This document shows positions 55,804 to 64,000 of a stretch of DNA of 64,000 nucleotides, piece by piece. A model generated the notes under the pieces. It saw only the letters and a list, made by a program, of their open reading frames with translations, had not been told where the DNA came from and did not search any database. The stretch's first letter is position 1; the number at the start of each line of letters is the position of its first letter. The DNA is from Zoogloea sp041911615 (GTDB taxonomy: Bacteria; Pseudomonadota; Gammaproteobacteria; Burkholderiales; Rhodocyclaceae), in assembly GCF_041911615.1 (NCBI RefSeq), contig NZ_JAYROR010000127.1, positions 5,172 to 69,171 of the forward strand. The letters run 5' to 3'. The position numbers and the translations under genes were made by a program.

Positions 55804-56177
55804 ATGCCGGCAAGACCCATCGCGGCCAATCTGGCCAGCGTGCTTTACCTGGAAATCGACGGTCAGGCCTATGCGCTGGCGGGCCGCGCCTGCCGGGCAC
55901 GACGCGCTGCAGCGCGCTGACGGTGAGTGTCGGAGGCGCCGACTACCCGATCTGGCGCGACGCGGCCTTCAAGCAACTGGCCAATGGCGGCGTCGGTGCC
56001 ATGAACGAGGCGAGCCTCGAACTGCGCGACGTGAGCATGAAGAACCTGCTGGCGACTTTCGGTTTTCGTCTGGCGGGTTTCAGCGCCTTTCGCTTCGACG
56101 CTTTCGCCCCGTCGGACGGGCTGCAACTCGCCACGGCCAGCTTCGCGGTGGACGCGCTGAGCCTGAAAATCGAGTGA
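55804..56177 (+). pseudogene. Small unknown gene, apparently frameshifted
   Basis: I do not recognise this gene. ATG 55804 has a strong GAGGAG and opens MPARPIAANLASVLYLEIDG, then meets a stop at 55918-55920 after 38 codons. A second frame continues smoothly from there: TVSVGGADYPIWRDAAFKQL, then MKNLLATFGFRLAGFSAFRF and ATASFAVDALSLKIE, ending at 56177. Adding one base near 55885-55910 would fuse both into a protein of about 124 residues. Alternatively GTG 55923 starts a separate 84-residue protein coupled to a short upstream ORF. A sequencing error is also possible. Confidence 0.45.
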
Positions 56178-56272
56178 GTGGCCCGCCCCGCATGGGTGGT
56201 CGGGTGGGCGGCAGGCTTCCCACGGCCGGCGCCCCCCGCTAACCTCTCGGTTTTTCGATGCGGGGGTTTCTC

Positions 56273-57163
56273 ATGAAAGTCGGTTTCGTCGGTCTGGGCA
56301 TCATGGGGCGCCCGATGGCGCTCAACATCCTCAAGGGCGGGTTCGACCTGACTGTGTGGGCGCGCCGGGCCGAGTCGATGGCGCCGCTGCTGGAAGCCGG
56401 CGCCAAGGGCGCGGCCAGCCCGGCGGCGGTGGCGGCGGCCTGCGATGTGGTGATCTCGATGGTGTCCGACGCGGCCGACGTGGAGCAGGTGGCGCTGGGC
56501 GCCGGCGGTGTGGCCGAGGGCGCGAAGCCGGGCCTCGTCTTCATCGACATGAGCACCATCGCCCCGGCGGCGGCCCAGGCCATCGCCGCGCGGCTCGCCG
56601 AAGTCGGCGTGACGATGCTCGATGCGCCGGTGTCGGGCGGCGAGGTGGGCGCGATCAACGGCGGCCTGACGATCATGGTCGGCGGTGATGCGGCGGCCTT
56701 CGAGCGGACGAAGCCGGTCCTGGCTTGCATGGGCAAGTCGGTCAACCTGATCGGCGATTCGGGCGCGGGCCAGGTGACCAAGGCCTGTAATCAGATCCTC
56801 ACCGGCGTGACGGTGATGGCGGTGGCCGAGGCGCTGAACTTCGCGCGCAAGAGCGGGGTGGACGGCACCAAGGTGCGCGAGGCGCTGCTGGGCGGCTTCG
56901 CCTACAGCCGCATTCTGGAAAACCACGGCCAGCGCATGCTCGACCGCAACTTCAAGCCGGGCTTCAAGGCGTGGATGCACCAGAAGGACATGAACATCGT
57001 CGTGCAGGAGGCGCACCGTCTGGGCCTGATGCTGCCCACCAGCGCGGCGACGGCGCAGCTGTTCAATGCGATGGTCGGCAGTGGCATGGGCGAGGAGGAT
57101 TCCGTCGCCGCGCTGAAGCTGCTCGAAGGCCTGTCGGGGGGGCTGAGATGCGGGTCGGATTGA
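56273..57163 (+). CDS. NAD(P)-dependent beta-hydroxyacid dehydrogenase, GarR/GlxR-like
   Basis: A 296-residue member of the 3-hydroxyisobutyrate dehydrogenase superfamily. It starts MKVGFVGLGIMGRPMALNIL (Rossmann GLGIMG), has the substrate motif DAPVSGGEVGAINGGLTIMV, the catalytic Lys segment GAGQVTKACNQILTG and FKAWMHQKDMNIV. The pattern is closest to tartronate semialdehyde (2-hydroxy-3-oxopropionate) reductases, but the exact substrate cannot be fixed. ATG 56273 is preferred to 56258. It overlaps the next paralogue by 16 bases. Confidence 0.85.
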   Translation: MKVGFVGLGIMGRPMALNILKGGFDLTVWARRAESMAPLLEAGAKGAASPAAVAAACDVVISMVSDAADVEQVALGAGGVAEGAKPGLVFIDMSTIAPAAAQAIAARLAEVGVTMLDAPVSGGEVGAINGGLTIMVGGDAAAFERTKPVLACMGKSVNLIGDSGAGQVTKACNQILTGVTVMAVAEALNFARKSGVDGTKVREALLGGFAYSRILENHGQRMLDRNFKPGFKAWMHQKDMNIVVQEAHRLGLMLPTSAATAQLFNAMVGSGMGEEDSVAALKLLEGLSGGLRCGSD

Positions 57164-58026
57164 TCGGACTCGGGGTGATGGGGCTGCCGATGGCGGGCCA
57201 CCTGTTGCAGGCGGGGCACGACCTGGCGGTCTGGGCGCGCCGGCCGGAGGCAACGACGCAGATCGTGGCCGCCGGCGCCGTGGCCTGCGCGACGCCGGCC
57301 GAACTCGCGGCACGCAGCGAGGTGGTGATCTCGATCGTCACCGCGAGCGCCGACGTGGCGCAACTGGCGCTGGGGCCGGGCGGGTTGATCGAGGGCTTCG
57401 CCCCGGGCGGCATCCACGTGGACATGAGCACCATCGCGCCGGCCACCGCCCGCGCGCTGGCGGCCCGCTACGCCGAGGGCGGCGTGGGCTGGCTGGATGC
57501 GCCGGTCTCGGGGGGCGAGGTGGGGGCGCGCGATGCGACGCTGGCAATCATGGCCGGCGGCGAGGCGGCGACGCTGGCCCGGGTGCGCCCGCTGTTCGAC
57601 TGCCTGGGCCGCACGGTGGTGCATGTTGGCGACGCCGGCGCCGGGCAGGTGGCCAAGGCGTGCAACCAGATGATCATGGTGAACGCGATCCAGGCCTGCG
57701 CCGAGGCGATGCGCCTGGCCGGCGCCCACGGGCTGGACGCCGCCAAGGTGGTGCAGGCGCTGGCGGGCGGGTCGGCCGGATCGCGGGTGCTGGAGGTGAT
57801 GGGCGGACGCATGGCACGTCGGGATTTCGTGGCCGGCATCCAGGCGCGGCTGCATCACAAGGATTTTGCGATCCTGATGGACGCGGCGCGTGAGCTTGGG
57901 GCGCCGCTGCCGGTGGCGGCCCAGACCTGGCAGCAGCTCAATGCGCTGATGGGCCTGGGCGGCGGCCGGCTCGACACCGCCAGTCTGCTGCGGGTGCTCG
58001 AAGCGCCGCTGGAGCGGTTGTCGTGA
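57148..58026 (+). CDS. NAD(P)-dependent beta-hydroxyacid dehydrogenase, second paralogue
   Basis: A 292-residue protein of the same superfamily as its neighbour: MRVGLIGLGVMGLPMAGHLL, DAPVSGGEVGARDATLAIMA, GAGQVAKACNQMIMV and HHKDFAILMDAARELGAPLP. It begins 16 bases inside the preceding gene and ends overlapping the next one (GTGA), so all are probably one transcript. Substrate unknown. The pair looks like an old tandem duplication. Confidence 0.85.
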   Translation: MRVGLIGLGVMGLPMAGHLLQAGHDLAVWARRPEATTQIVAAGAVACATPAELAARSEVVISIVTASADVAQLALGPGGLIEGFAPGGIHVDMSTIAPATARALAARYAEGGVGWLDAPVSGGEVGARDATLAIMAGGEAATLARVRPLFDCLGRTVVHVGDAGAGQVAKACNQMIMVNAIQACAEAMRLAGAHGLDAAKVVQALAGGSAGSRVLEVMGGRMARRDFVAGIQARLHHKDFAILMDAARELGAPLPVAAQTWQQLNALMGLGGGRLDTASLLRVLEAPLERLS

Positions 58027-58562
58027 GCCGCGCGAGTCGCCGTCGCCTGTTGGCGCTGGGCGTCGCGGCCTGTGGCGCCGTTGCGCTGGCGGGGCTGGGT
58101 GGATGCGCCGGCACGCCGCTGCGTCCGCTCAAGCCCGAGGTGTCGCTGGCCGACATCCGGCTCGAAGGGGGCAACCTGGTGGAGCAGCGCTTCCTGCTGA
58201 GCCTGCGGGTGACCAATCCGAACCGTTTCGATATTCCGGTGCAGGGACTCAGCTTCACCCTGGATCTGGGCGGCGAGCCGTTCGCCCGAGGGGTGGGCAA
58301 CCGGCCGGTGGTGGTGCCGGCGCTGGGCGAGGCGCAGGTGGAGGTGAATGCGACGGCGGGCCTGTCCGGGCTGCTGCGCCAGTTCAAGGCGCTGGGCAAG
58401 GGACGCGAGACGTTCGAGTACCGCCTCAAGGGGCGTCTGGTGACCGGCGCCTACGGCGATTTCGACTTCGACCGTCACGGCGAACTGGACGCCATGAAGG
58501 CCCTGCGCGACGGTGTCGGCGGCCCGGGGGGCGGCACCCGCGCGCCCTCCGAAAAGTTCTGA
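58023..58562 (+). CDS. LEA14-like (LEA type 2) lipoprotein
   Basis: A 179-residue precursor with a twin-Arg-like basic start (SRASRRRLLALGVAACG) and a lipobox LGGC at about residues 25-28. The mature part has the LEA type 2/WHy pattern: VSLADIRLEGGNLVEQRFLL, LRVTNPNRFDIPVQGLSFTL and GRPVVVPALG-like strands. Probably a periplasmic-facing lipoprotein. GTG start overlaps the upstream stop. Confidence 0.8.
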   Translation: MSRASRRRLLALGVAACGAVALAGLGGCAGTPLRPLKPEVSLADIRLEGGNLVEQRFLLSLRVTNPNRFDIPVQGLSFTLDLGGEPFARGVGNRPVVVPALGEAQVEVNATAGLSGLLRQFKALGKGRETFEYRLKGRLVTGAYGDFDFDRHGELDAMKALRDGVGGPGGGTRAPSEKF

Positions 58563-58607
58563 TCCCTGCCGCGCCGGGTGCCGGCGCGGCGGTTTCCTGC
58601 TGATTCC

Positions 58608-59324
58608 ATGTCTCCCAAACTCATTGAATTCCTGGCCGGCTGCCGGGACGAGGCGCCGCTGCAACTGGGCGTGGTGCCCTTCGGCATGCTGTTCGGCATT
58701 GGCGCGCTGGCGGCCGGAATGCCTCCATGGCTGGCCCAGGCGGCGTCGGCGGTGGTGTTCGCCGGCGCGGCGCAGCTGGTGATCGTGCAGATGCTGGCGG
58801 CCGGTGCCGGGGCGCTGCCGATCGGCCTGACCACCGGGTTGCTGAACCTGCGGCACCTGCTCTACAGCGTGTCGATCGCCGAACACGTGCGGCACCTGCC
58901 GCGACGGTGGCGCCTGCTGCTGGCGTACCTGCTCACCGACGAGGCCTACGCGGTGGCGATCCTGCGCTACCAGGCGAAGCCGGCACCGGGCGAGCGGACC
59001 GATCTGCGGCATTGGTATTTCCTGGGCTGTGGGGCCACGCTGTGGGCGACCTGGCAGGCGTCGACGGCGGCGGGCCTGCTCTTTGGGGCGACGATCCCGG
59101 CGGAGTGGGACATCGACTTCGCGGTGCCGCTGACCTTCATCGCGCTGCTGAGCCTGCTGATGCGCGATCGGGCCGGGCGGGCGGCGGCGCTGGTGGCGGC
59201 GTTGGGTGCGCTGGCGCTGGCGGCGCTGCCGTTCAAGCTGGGGCTGGTGGTGGCGATCGTGTTGGGGCTGCTGGCCGGCGTATGGGCGGTCGGACGGGGC
59301 CGTGGCGGCGAGGGCGGGCGATGA
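58608..59324 (+). CDS. azlC: AzlC-family branched-chain amino acid exporter, large subunit
   Basis: A 238-residue membrane protein with the AzlC pattern: VVPFGMLFGIGALAAGMPPW, SAVVFAGAAQLVIVQMLAAG, LTTGLLNLRHLLYSVSIAEH and LTDEAYAVAILRYQ. AzlC with AzlD exports branched-chain amino acids. ATG 58608 fits; an upstream in-frame ATG at 58578 would add 10 residues. It overlaps azlD by 4 bases. Confidence 0.88.
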   Translation: MSPKLIEFLAGCRDEAPLQLGVVPFGMLFGIGALAAGMPPWLAQAASAVVFAGAAQLVIVQMLAAGAGALPIGLTTGLLNLRHLLYSVSIAEHVRHLPRRWRLLLAYLLTDEAYAVAILRYQAKPAPGERTDLRHWYFLGCGATLWATWQASTAAGLLFGATIPAEWDIDFAVPLTFIALLSLLMRDRAGRAAALVAALGALALAALPFKLGLVVAIVLGLLAGVWAVGRGRGGEGGR

Positions 59325-59644
59325 GCACGCCGGCATTGATCGGCCTGCTGGTGGCGGTCGGGCTGGCGACCTTCGCGTTTCGCTACGCGATGATCGGGCT
59401 GCTGGCGAGCCGCAATCTGCCGGCCTGGCTCCACGCGCTGTGCCGCCACATCGCGCCGGCGAGCTTCGCGGCGTTGACCGCGAGTGCGCTGTTCGTTCAG
59501 GGCGGCGAGGTGACGCTGGCGCTGGCCGCACCCAAGCCGTGGGCGGCGCTGGTGGCCGCGCTGGTGGCGTGGCGCACCGGCAACGTGCTGGCGACCATTG
59601 GCGTGGGGATGGTGGCGCTGTACTTGTTCAAGTACCTGTTCTAG
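59321..59644 (+). CDS. azlD: AzlD-family branched-chain amino acid exporter, small subunit
   Basis: A 107-residue membrane protein with about four helices: ALIGLLVAVGLATFAFRYAM, HIAPASFAALTASALFV, KPWAALVAALVAWRTGNVLA and TIGVGMVALYLFKYLF. The family FRYAMIGLLASRNLPAWL segment is clear. ATGA overlap with azlC. Convergent with the GGDEF-EAL gene 15 bases further. Confidence 0.87.
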   Translation: MSTPALIGLLVAVGLATFAFRYAMIGLLASRNLPAWLHALCRHIAPASFAALTASALFVQGGEVTLALAAPKPWAALVAALVAWRTGNVLATIGVGMVALYLFKYLF

Positions 59645-59659
59645 CCGTCCGGGCGGCGC

Positions 59660-62416
59660 TCAGGCAACGGCCAGGGAGATCTCGCGGGTGGCGCGTCGGG
59701 TGCGCAGCATCTGGGTCATGTCGGCCGCGCTGAGGGGGCGGCTGCACAGGTAGCCCTGGTAGGCGTCGCAGCGCCAGCGCCGCAGCAGGGCGAGCTGGGC
59801 GTCGGTCTCGACGCCTTCGGCGATGACTTCGAGGCGCAGGGTGTGGGCCATCGCGACGATGGTCTGGGCGATGGCGGCGTCGTCGGCCTGGGTGACGATC
59901 TCGTCGATGAAGGAGCGGTCGATCTTCAGGCGATCGATGGGGAAACGCTTGAGGTTGGAGAGGCTGGAGTAGCCGGTGCCGAAGTCGTCCACCGAGAGCT
60001 GCAGGCCGAGCTTGCGGCATTCGGCGAGCACGCTGCGGGTGTGCTCGGGGTTGCGCATGACGAGGCTCTCGGTGAGTTCGAGGTCGAGGTAGGCCGGAGG
60101 CAGGCCGCTTTCGGCCAGGGCCGACTGGATGTTGTCGAGCAGACCGGCGTCGTCGAACTGGCGGGCCGAGAGGTTCACGCCGACCGGCACGCGGCCGAGG
60201 CCTTCCTGCTGCCAGGCCTGGTTCTGGCGGCAGGCCTCGCGGAGCACCCAGGCGCCGATCGGGACGATCAGGCCGGATTCCTCGGCGATCGGGATGAAGG
60301 TGTCGGGCGGCACCATGCTGCCGTCGGGCTGGCGCCAGCGGATCAGGGCTTCCATGCCGATCAGCTCGCCGCTGAGGGTGTCCACCTGGGGCTGGTAGAA
60401 CAGCACGAACTGTTGGTCGTCGATGGCGTGACGCAGGCGGTTTTCGATCTCCAGGCGTTCGCTGAAGCGTTCGGACAGGCCGTGGTCGAAATACTGGAAG
60501 TTGTTGCGGCCGCGCTCCTTGGCGAGGTACATGGCGGCGTCGGCGTTCTTGATGAGGGCGGCGCCGTCGAGGCCGTCGTTGGGGTAGAGGGCGATGCCGA
60601 TGCTCAGCGTGATGGTGAAGCGCCGGCCGTGCAGCACGAAGGGCTCGGCGAGGCTGGTGAGGATGCGGCTGGCGATGTCCTGGGGGACGCTGCCCTCGTC
60701 GAGGTTGCCCAGGACGATCACGAATTCGTCGCCACCGGTGCGGGCGACCAGATCGCCGTCGCGCACGCAGGTGCGCAGCCGCTGGGCCACGGCGAGCAGG
60801 AGTTCGTCGCCGGCGTGGTGGCCGAGGGTGTCGTTCACGTACTTGAAGCGGTCCAGATCGGTGAACAGCACGGCGGCGCGGCGCTGGCGCTCGCGGGCGC
60901 TGGCGATGACGTCGGCGAGGTGGTTGCCGAGCAGGGTGCGGTTGGGCAGCGAGGTGAGGCTGTCGTAGTGGGCGAGGTGGCGGATGCGGCGCTCGGCGTC
61001 GTGGCGCTGGGTGATGTCGGCGACGATGCCCAGGTAGCCGCGCACCTGATGGTGTGTGTCCTGCACTTCGGAGATGCTGAGGTTGGCCGGGAAGCTGCTG
61101 CCGTCGCGCCGGCGCAGGGTGATCTCGCGGGTGCCGCTGTTCTCGGCCGCGGCGGCGACGGCGGCGAAACCGCTGACGCGCTGGGCGAGGGTCCAGCGGG
61201 CGATGTCCTCGGGGGTGTGGAAGATCAGCGGGGTCTGGACGCCGATGAGTTCGTCGGCGCGGTAGCCGAACAGGCGTTCGGCGGCGGGGTTCATCACGCG
61301 GATCACGCCGGACGAATCGGTGTAGACAATGGCGTATTCGGCGCAGTCGAGGATCGCCCGCTGGAGCGTGGTGGTCTCGCGCAGGAGGCTTTCGGAGCGG
61401 GCGTGCTTCTCGACTTCGCTTTCGAGCAGGCGATTGGTTTCGCCCAGGGCCTGGACGTATTGCTCGAGGGAGGCGTTGGCGTCCCCGAGGGCCAGGGTTT
61501 TCTCGTCGACCTGGCGCCGGATGGCCTCGGCGCGGGTCTGCAGGACGTACAGGATGAAGGCCGCCAGCGAGCCCAGGGAGAGTCCGGAGAACAACTGGGC
61601 CCCGGCTTCCTGGCTCGGGTCGAGGGTTTCGATGATGCGGTCGGCGGTGGCGATCAGCAGCCACTGGCGGTCGGCGACGCTGATGCTGTCGGCGAAGGAG
61701 CTGCTGCCGATGCGAAAGCCCGGGCTGCGATAGACGACGTGTTCGACGGTGGTGCTGTCGACGATCTCGAGATCGAGGCGGCGCTGGATCTCGCGGGAGA
61801 ACGAGGCGCGCAGGGCCTGGTCGATCAGGGGGTCGACGGCGACCTCGATGAACAGGACTTCGTCGGCCTTGAAGGGGGGCAGCGGCTGGCGGGTGATCGG
61901 GCTGAGGATCAGCAGGGCAGTGCCGGGCGTACCGTCGGGGCGGGTGATCGGGTAGGGCTCGGTGGCGATGCTGCTGGGATGGGTGGCGGCCCGTTGCAGG
62001 TTGTCGTCGAGCCCCGGGGGCAGCGTGGTGTCGGCGATGGTGAAGCTGGCGAAGGCGCCGGGCGTCGCGCCGCCGGGTTGCAGGCGGAGGGTGCCGAGAC
62101 GCCGGATCTCGGGCTGCCGGCTGAGCAGCGGGGCGACGATCTCGCCGAAATGGGCGCGGGATTCGTCCGGGGCGAAGGCGAGCTGGCGGGCCAGGACGTC
62201 GGCTTCGCGAACCAGGTTGTCGGTGCGCTGGCGCAGGTGGTAGGCCTGCTCCTGGGCGATCTGCCGGAAGCGCTCGCGGGTGGCGTCGGCCTCGTCGTGG
62301 ATGGCGCTGCGGTAGTTGTCGAGGGTGAGCGCGAGGATGAGGAGGAAAACGACCGCTGCCAGCCCGTAGCGGCGAAGGAAGGGGATCACCGCGCGGGGCG
62401 TCGGACTGGCGGGCAT
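59660..62416 (-). CDS. Membrane-bound PAS-GGDEF-EAL c-di-GMP signalling protein
   Basis: A 918-residue protein: first helix (GLAAVVFLLILALTLDNYRS), an extracytoplasmic sensor of about 220 residues, second helix (LFSGLSLGSLAAFILYVLQT), a coiled coil, PAS (LDCAEYAIVYTDSSGVIRVM near 360), a GGDEF domain with intact GGDEF at 561-565 and a preceding RxxD inhibitory site (RDGD, 5 residues before), then an EAL domain with EAL at 689-691 and LDLELTESLVM. Both catalytic motifs look intact, so it could make or break c-di-GMP. AGGAG lies ahead of the ATG. Confidence 0.93.
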   Translation of the reverse strand: MPASPTPRAVIPFLRRYGLAAVVFLLILALTLDNYRSAIHDEADATRERFRQIAQEQAYHLRQRTDNLVREADVLARQLAFAPDESRAHFGEIVAPLLSRQPEIRRLGTLRLQPGGATPGAFASFTIADTTLPPGLDDNLQRAATHPSSIATEPYPITRPDGTPGTALLILSPITRQPLPPFKADEVLFIEVAVDPLIDQALRASFSREIQRRLDLEIVDSTTVEHVVYRSPGFRIGSSSFADSISVADRQWLLIATADRIIETLDPSQEAGAQLFSGLSLGSLAAFILYVLQTRAEAIRRQVDEKTLALGDANASLEQYVQALGETNRLLESEVEKHARSESLLRETTTLQRAILDCAEYAIVYTDSSGVIRVMNPAAERLFGYRADELIGVQTPLIFHTPEDIARWTLAQRVSGFAAVAAAAENSGTREITLRRRDGSSFPANLSISEVQDTHHQVRGYLGIVADITQRHDAERRIRHLAHYDSLTSLPNRTLLGNHLADVIASARERQRRAAVLFTDLDRFKYVNDTLGHHAGDELLLAVAQRLRTCVRDGDLVARTGGDEFVIVLGNLDEGSVPQDIASRILTSLAEPFVLHGRRFTITLSIGIALYPNDGLDGAALIKNADAAMYLAKERGRNNFQYFDHGLSERFSERLEIENRLRHAIDDQQFVLFYQPQVDTLSGELIGMEALIRWRQPDGSMVPPDTFIPIAEESGLIVPIGAWVLREACRQNQAWQQEGLGRVPVGVNLSARQFDDAGLLDNIQSALAESGLPPAYLDLELTESLVMRNPEHTRSVLAECRKLGLQLSVDDFGTGYSSLSNLKRFPIDRLKIDRSFIDEIVTQADDAAIAQTIVAMAHTLRLEVIAEGVETDAQLALLRRWRCDAYQGYLCSRPLSAADMTQMLRTRRATREISLAVA

Positions 62417-62515
62417 CGGGTCTCCTGGCGGGCGAAAGCGGGTTGGCCGGATTCGTCTCCGGCCGCCCTTTAACGGATGCCAGGGTGGCTTTCTTGAGCC
62501 GCGCGGGGTGTCGTG

Positions 62516-63667
62516 TCAGCCGCCGAACACGAGACGCAGGCGTTCGGCCTCGGAGGCCGGGTCGGTGTCGCGATCGGCGAAGCGCTGGGCGATGGCGAGG
62601 AACTCACCTTGCAGGACGAGGAAGGCGTCGATGATGGCCGGGTCGAAATGCTTGCCGCTGCCCTCGCGCATGATCTCGACGGCGTCGGCGTGACTGATCG
62701 CCGGCTTGTAGACGCGTTTGCTGATGAGCGCGTCGTACACGTCGGCGACGGCCATCAGGCGCGCGGAGAGCGGGATGCGTTCGCCGGCGAGGCCGAGGGG
62801 GTAGCCGCTGCCGTCCCACTTTTCCTGGTGGGAGTAGGCGATTTCCTTGGCGAAGCGCAGGAAGCTGGCGGAGACGCCGAAGAGCGCTTCGGCGCGGTTG
62901 ATGGCGTCGCGGCCGAGGGTGGTGTGGGTCTTCATGACCTCGAACTCGGTGGGGGTGAGCCGGCCGGGTTTGAGGAGGATGCGGTCGGGGATGCCGACCT
63001 TGCCGATGTCGTGGAGCGGGGCCGACTTGTACATCAGATCGATGTTCTCGTCGGTCAGCTCGGCGGCATAGCGGGGATGGGTCTGGAGGTGGCGGGCGAG
63101 GGCGCGCAGGTAGCTCTGGGTTCGGCGGATGTGGTTGCCGGTTTCGTTGTCACGGGTTTCGGCCAGCGAGGCCATCGCGACGATGGTGGCGTCCTGGATC
63201 AGCGAGAGCTCGCGGGTGCGCCGGGTGACTTCGTGTTCGAGGTAGCTGTTGCGATCGCGCAGGAAATCGCTGGCCGTCTTGAGGGTGAGGTGGTTGCGGA
63301 TGCGGGTGAGCACCAACGGCGGGCTGATCGGTTTGGTGATGTAGTCCACCGCGCCGGCGTCGAAGCCGCGCTGCTCGTCGGTTTCCTCGTTGCGGATGGT
63401 GAGGAAGATCACCGGGATGCTGGCGGTCGCCGGGTTGTTCATGAGCTGACGGCAGACTTCGTAGCCGTCCATGTCGGGCATCGTGACGTCGAGCAGGATG
63501 AGGTCGGGCAGCGGCTTGTCGCCGGCAAGCTGCAGCGCGCGGCTGCCGCTGGTGGCGATGCGGGTGCGGAAGTCGGCGCGATGCAGACAGTCGACGATGG
63601 GTTCGATGGAATCGGGCGCATCGTCGACGACGAGAATGAGAGGGCGGTGGCTGTCGATGGATTGCAT
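62516..63667 (-). CDS. Response regulator with HD-GYP c-di-GMP phosphodiesterase domain
   Basis: A 383-residue two-domain protein. The receiver has VVDDAPDS and phospho-acceptor D60 (LILLDVTMPDMDGYE). A short coiled coil leads to the HD-GYP output with the HD pair at 219-220 (APLHDIGKVGIPDRILLKPG), MKTHTTLGRD, and the GYP motif in HQEKWDGSGYPLGLAGERIP. HD-GYP enzymes hydrolyse c-di-GMP. The start overlaps the upstream gene's stop (TGATG), so the two are coupled and the upstream protein is a likely partner. Confidence 0.93.
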   Translation of the reverse strand: MQSIDSHRPLILVVDDAPDSIEPIVDCLHRADFRTRIATSGSRALQLAGDKPLPDLILLDVTMPDMDGYEVCRQLMNNPATASIPVIFLTIRNEETDEQRGFDAGAVDYITKPISPPLVLTRIRNHLTLKTASDFLRDRNSYLEHEVTRRTRELSLIQDATIVAMASLAETRDNETGNHIRRTQSYLRALARHLQTHPRYAAELTDENIDLMYKSAPLHDIGKVGIPDRILLKPGRLTPTEFEVMKTHTTLGRDAINRAEALFGVSASFLRFAKEIAYSHQEKWDGSGYPLGLAGERIPLSARLMAVADVYDALISKRVYKPAISHADAVEIMREGSGKHFDPAIIDAFLVLQGEFLAIAQRFADRDTDPASEAERLRLVFGG

Positions 63668-64000
63668 CAGGGTTGCGCTCCGGTCTGCGGACTACGCCGC
63701 GGGTCGAGGAGATGGCGCAGGATGGCTAACGCTTCATCATAATCGTAGTGCTGCATGGCGTTGGTGATTTTTGCAGTGCTTTCAAGCCCAAATCGGGTAG
63801 TCAGGTCGGGTCGGAGGGTGCGCAGGGCGGCCGGGGCGGCGCCGTCGGCGGCTTCAATGAGTTTGAGTAGGGCGGCCGCGGCGGCGGCGAAGGCCGCGTC
63901 GTCGAGGGTGCCGGCGGCGATGTCCTCGGCGGGGGCGGGGGGCAGGCGGGCGTCGAGCAGGGCAACGAGCTGCGCCAGTGCGTCGGCGAGGGCGTCGAGG
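63667..64000 (-). CDS. C-terminal end of a probable signalling protein (runs off the window)
   Basis: About 110 codons, open to the window edge, ending with a stop at 63669-63667. The visible sequence is Ala/Leu-rich and helical (LAQLVALLDARLPPAPAED, ALLKLIEAADGAAPAALRTL), then FGLESTAKITNAMQHYDYDE and ALAILRHLLD. Such helical tails often end hybrid sensor kinases in this group, and the coupling with the HD-GYP regulator fits that. No catalytic motif is in view, so the identity is tentative. Confidence 0.4.
   Translation of the reverse strand, partial: LDALADALAQLVALLDARLPPAPAEDIAAGTLDDAAFAAAAAALLKLIEAADGAAPAALRTLRPDLTTRFGLESTAKITNAMQHYDYDEALAILRHLLDPRRSPQTGAQP

Noticed and set aside
59843..62473. 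876-codon plus-strand frame opposite the GGDEF-EAL gene
   Set aside because: Antisense shadow; the minus strand has intact GGDEF and EAL motifs.

Overview
The window is typical chromosome of a betaproteobacterium, most likely a Rhodocyclales member (Azoarcus/Thauera/Zoogloea-like). This is inferred from gene families and gene order: hemH-hrcA-nadK-recN, fur/bamE/dapB, carAB-greA, rlmE-ftsH-folP-glmM, pstSCAB, tpiA-secG-tRNA-Leu-nuoA to nuoN, a DUF2818 gene, and genes of the exosortase-A-associated families. GC content is high at both ends. By eye it is clearly lower across tpiA, secG and the nuo operon.

Layout. 0-9 kb: heme synthesis and heat-shock regulation (hemH, hrcA), NAD kinase, recN, a GDT1-type cation transporter, fur, bamE, dapB and a large hybrid histidine kinase. 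9-15 kb: carA-carB-greA behind a promoter and a leader with terminator-like structure, then a small membrane protein and a YhbY protein. 15-20 kb: rlmE, ftsH, folP, glmM. 20-24 kb: the phosphate ABC transporter pstSCAB behind a candidate PHO box. 24-41 kb: tpiA, secG, tRNA-Leu(GAG), the complete 14-gene complex I operon, a DUF2818 gene and a DUF3579 gene.

From 41 kb the content is accessory. A PLP-dependent decarboxylase and an acyl-CoA ligase of the exosortase-A-associated families diverge from an acyl carrier protein gene. Next comes an assimilatory nitrate reductase (nasA) with a near-consensus sigma-54 promoter. Upstream of it lies the most interesting locus: a caspase-family protease gene followed on the same strand by a 2,051-residue protein that joins two alpha/beta-hydrolase (lipase-like) domains, a segment resembling the non-catalytic N-domain of leucyl aminopeptidases, a CHAT (caspase-like) protease domain and a C-terminal helical tail. 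This pair is a good candidate for a protease/lipase abortive-infection or regulated-cell-death system.

The pair is bounded by ybiB. Then follow a short, probably frameshifted gene with a leader hairpin, two tandem beta-hydroxyacid dehydrogenases, a LEA-type lipoprotein, azlC-azlD, and a c-di-GMP signalling group (PAS-GGDEF-EAL protein, REC-HD-GYP protein, and the C-terminal end of a probable signalling protein running off the window).

No CRISPR array, insertion sequence, prophage or rRNA gene was seen. All regulatory sites were found by reading the sequence and are candidates only.
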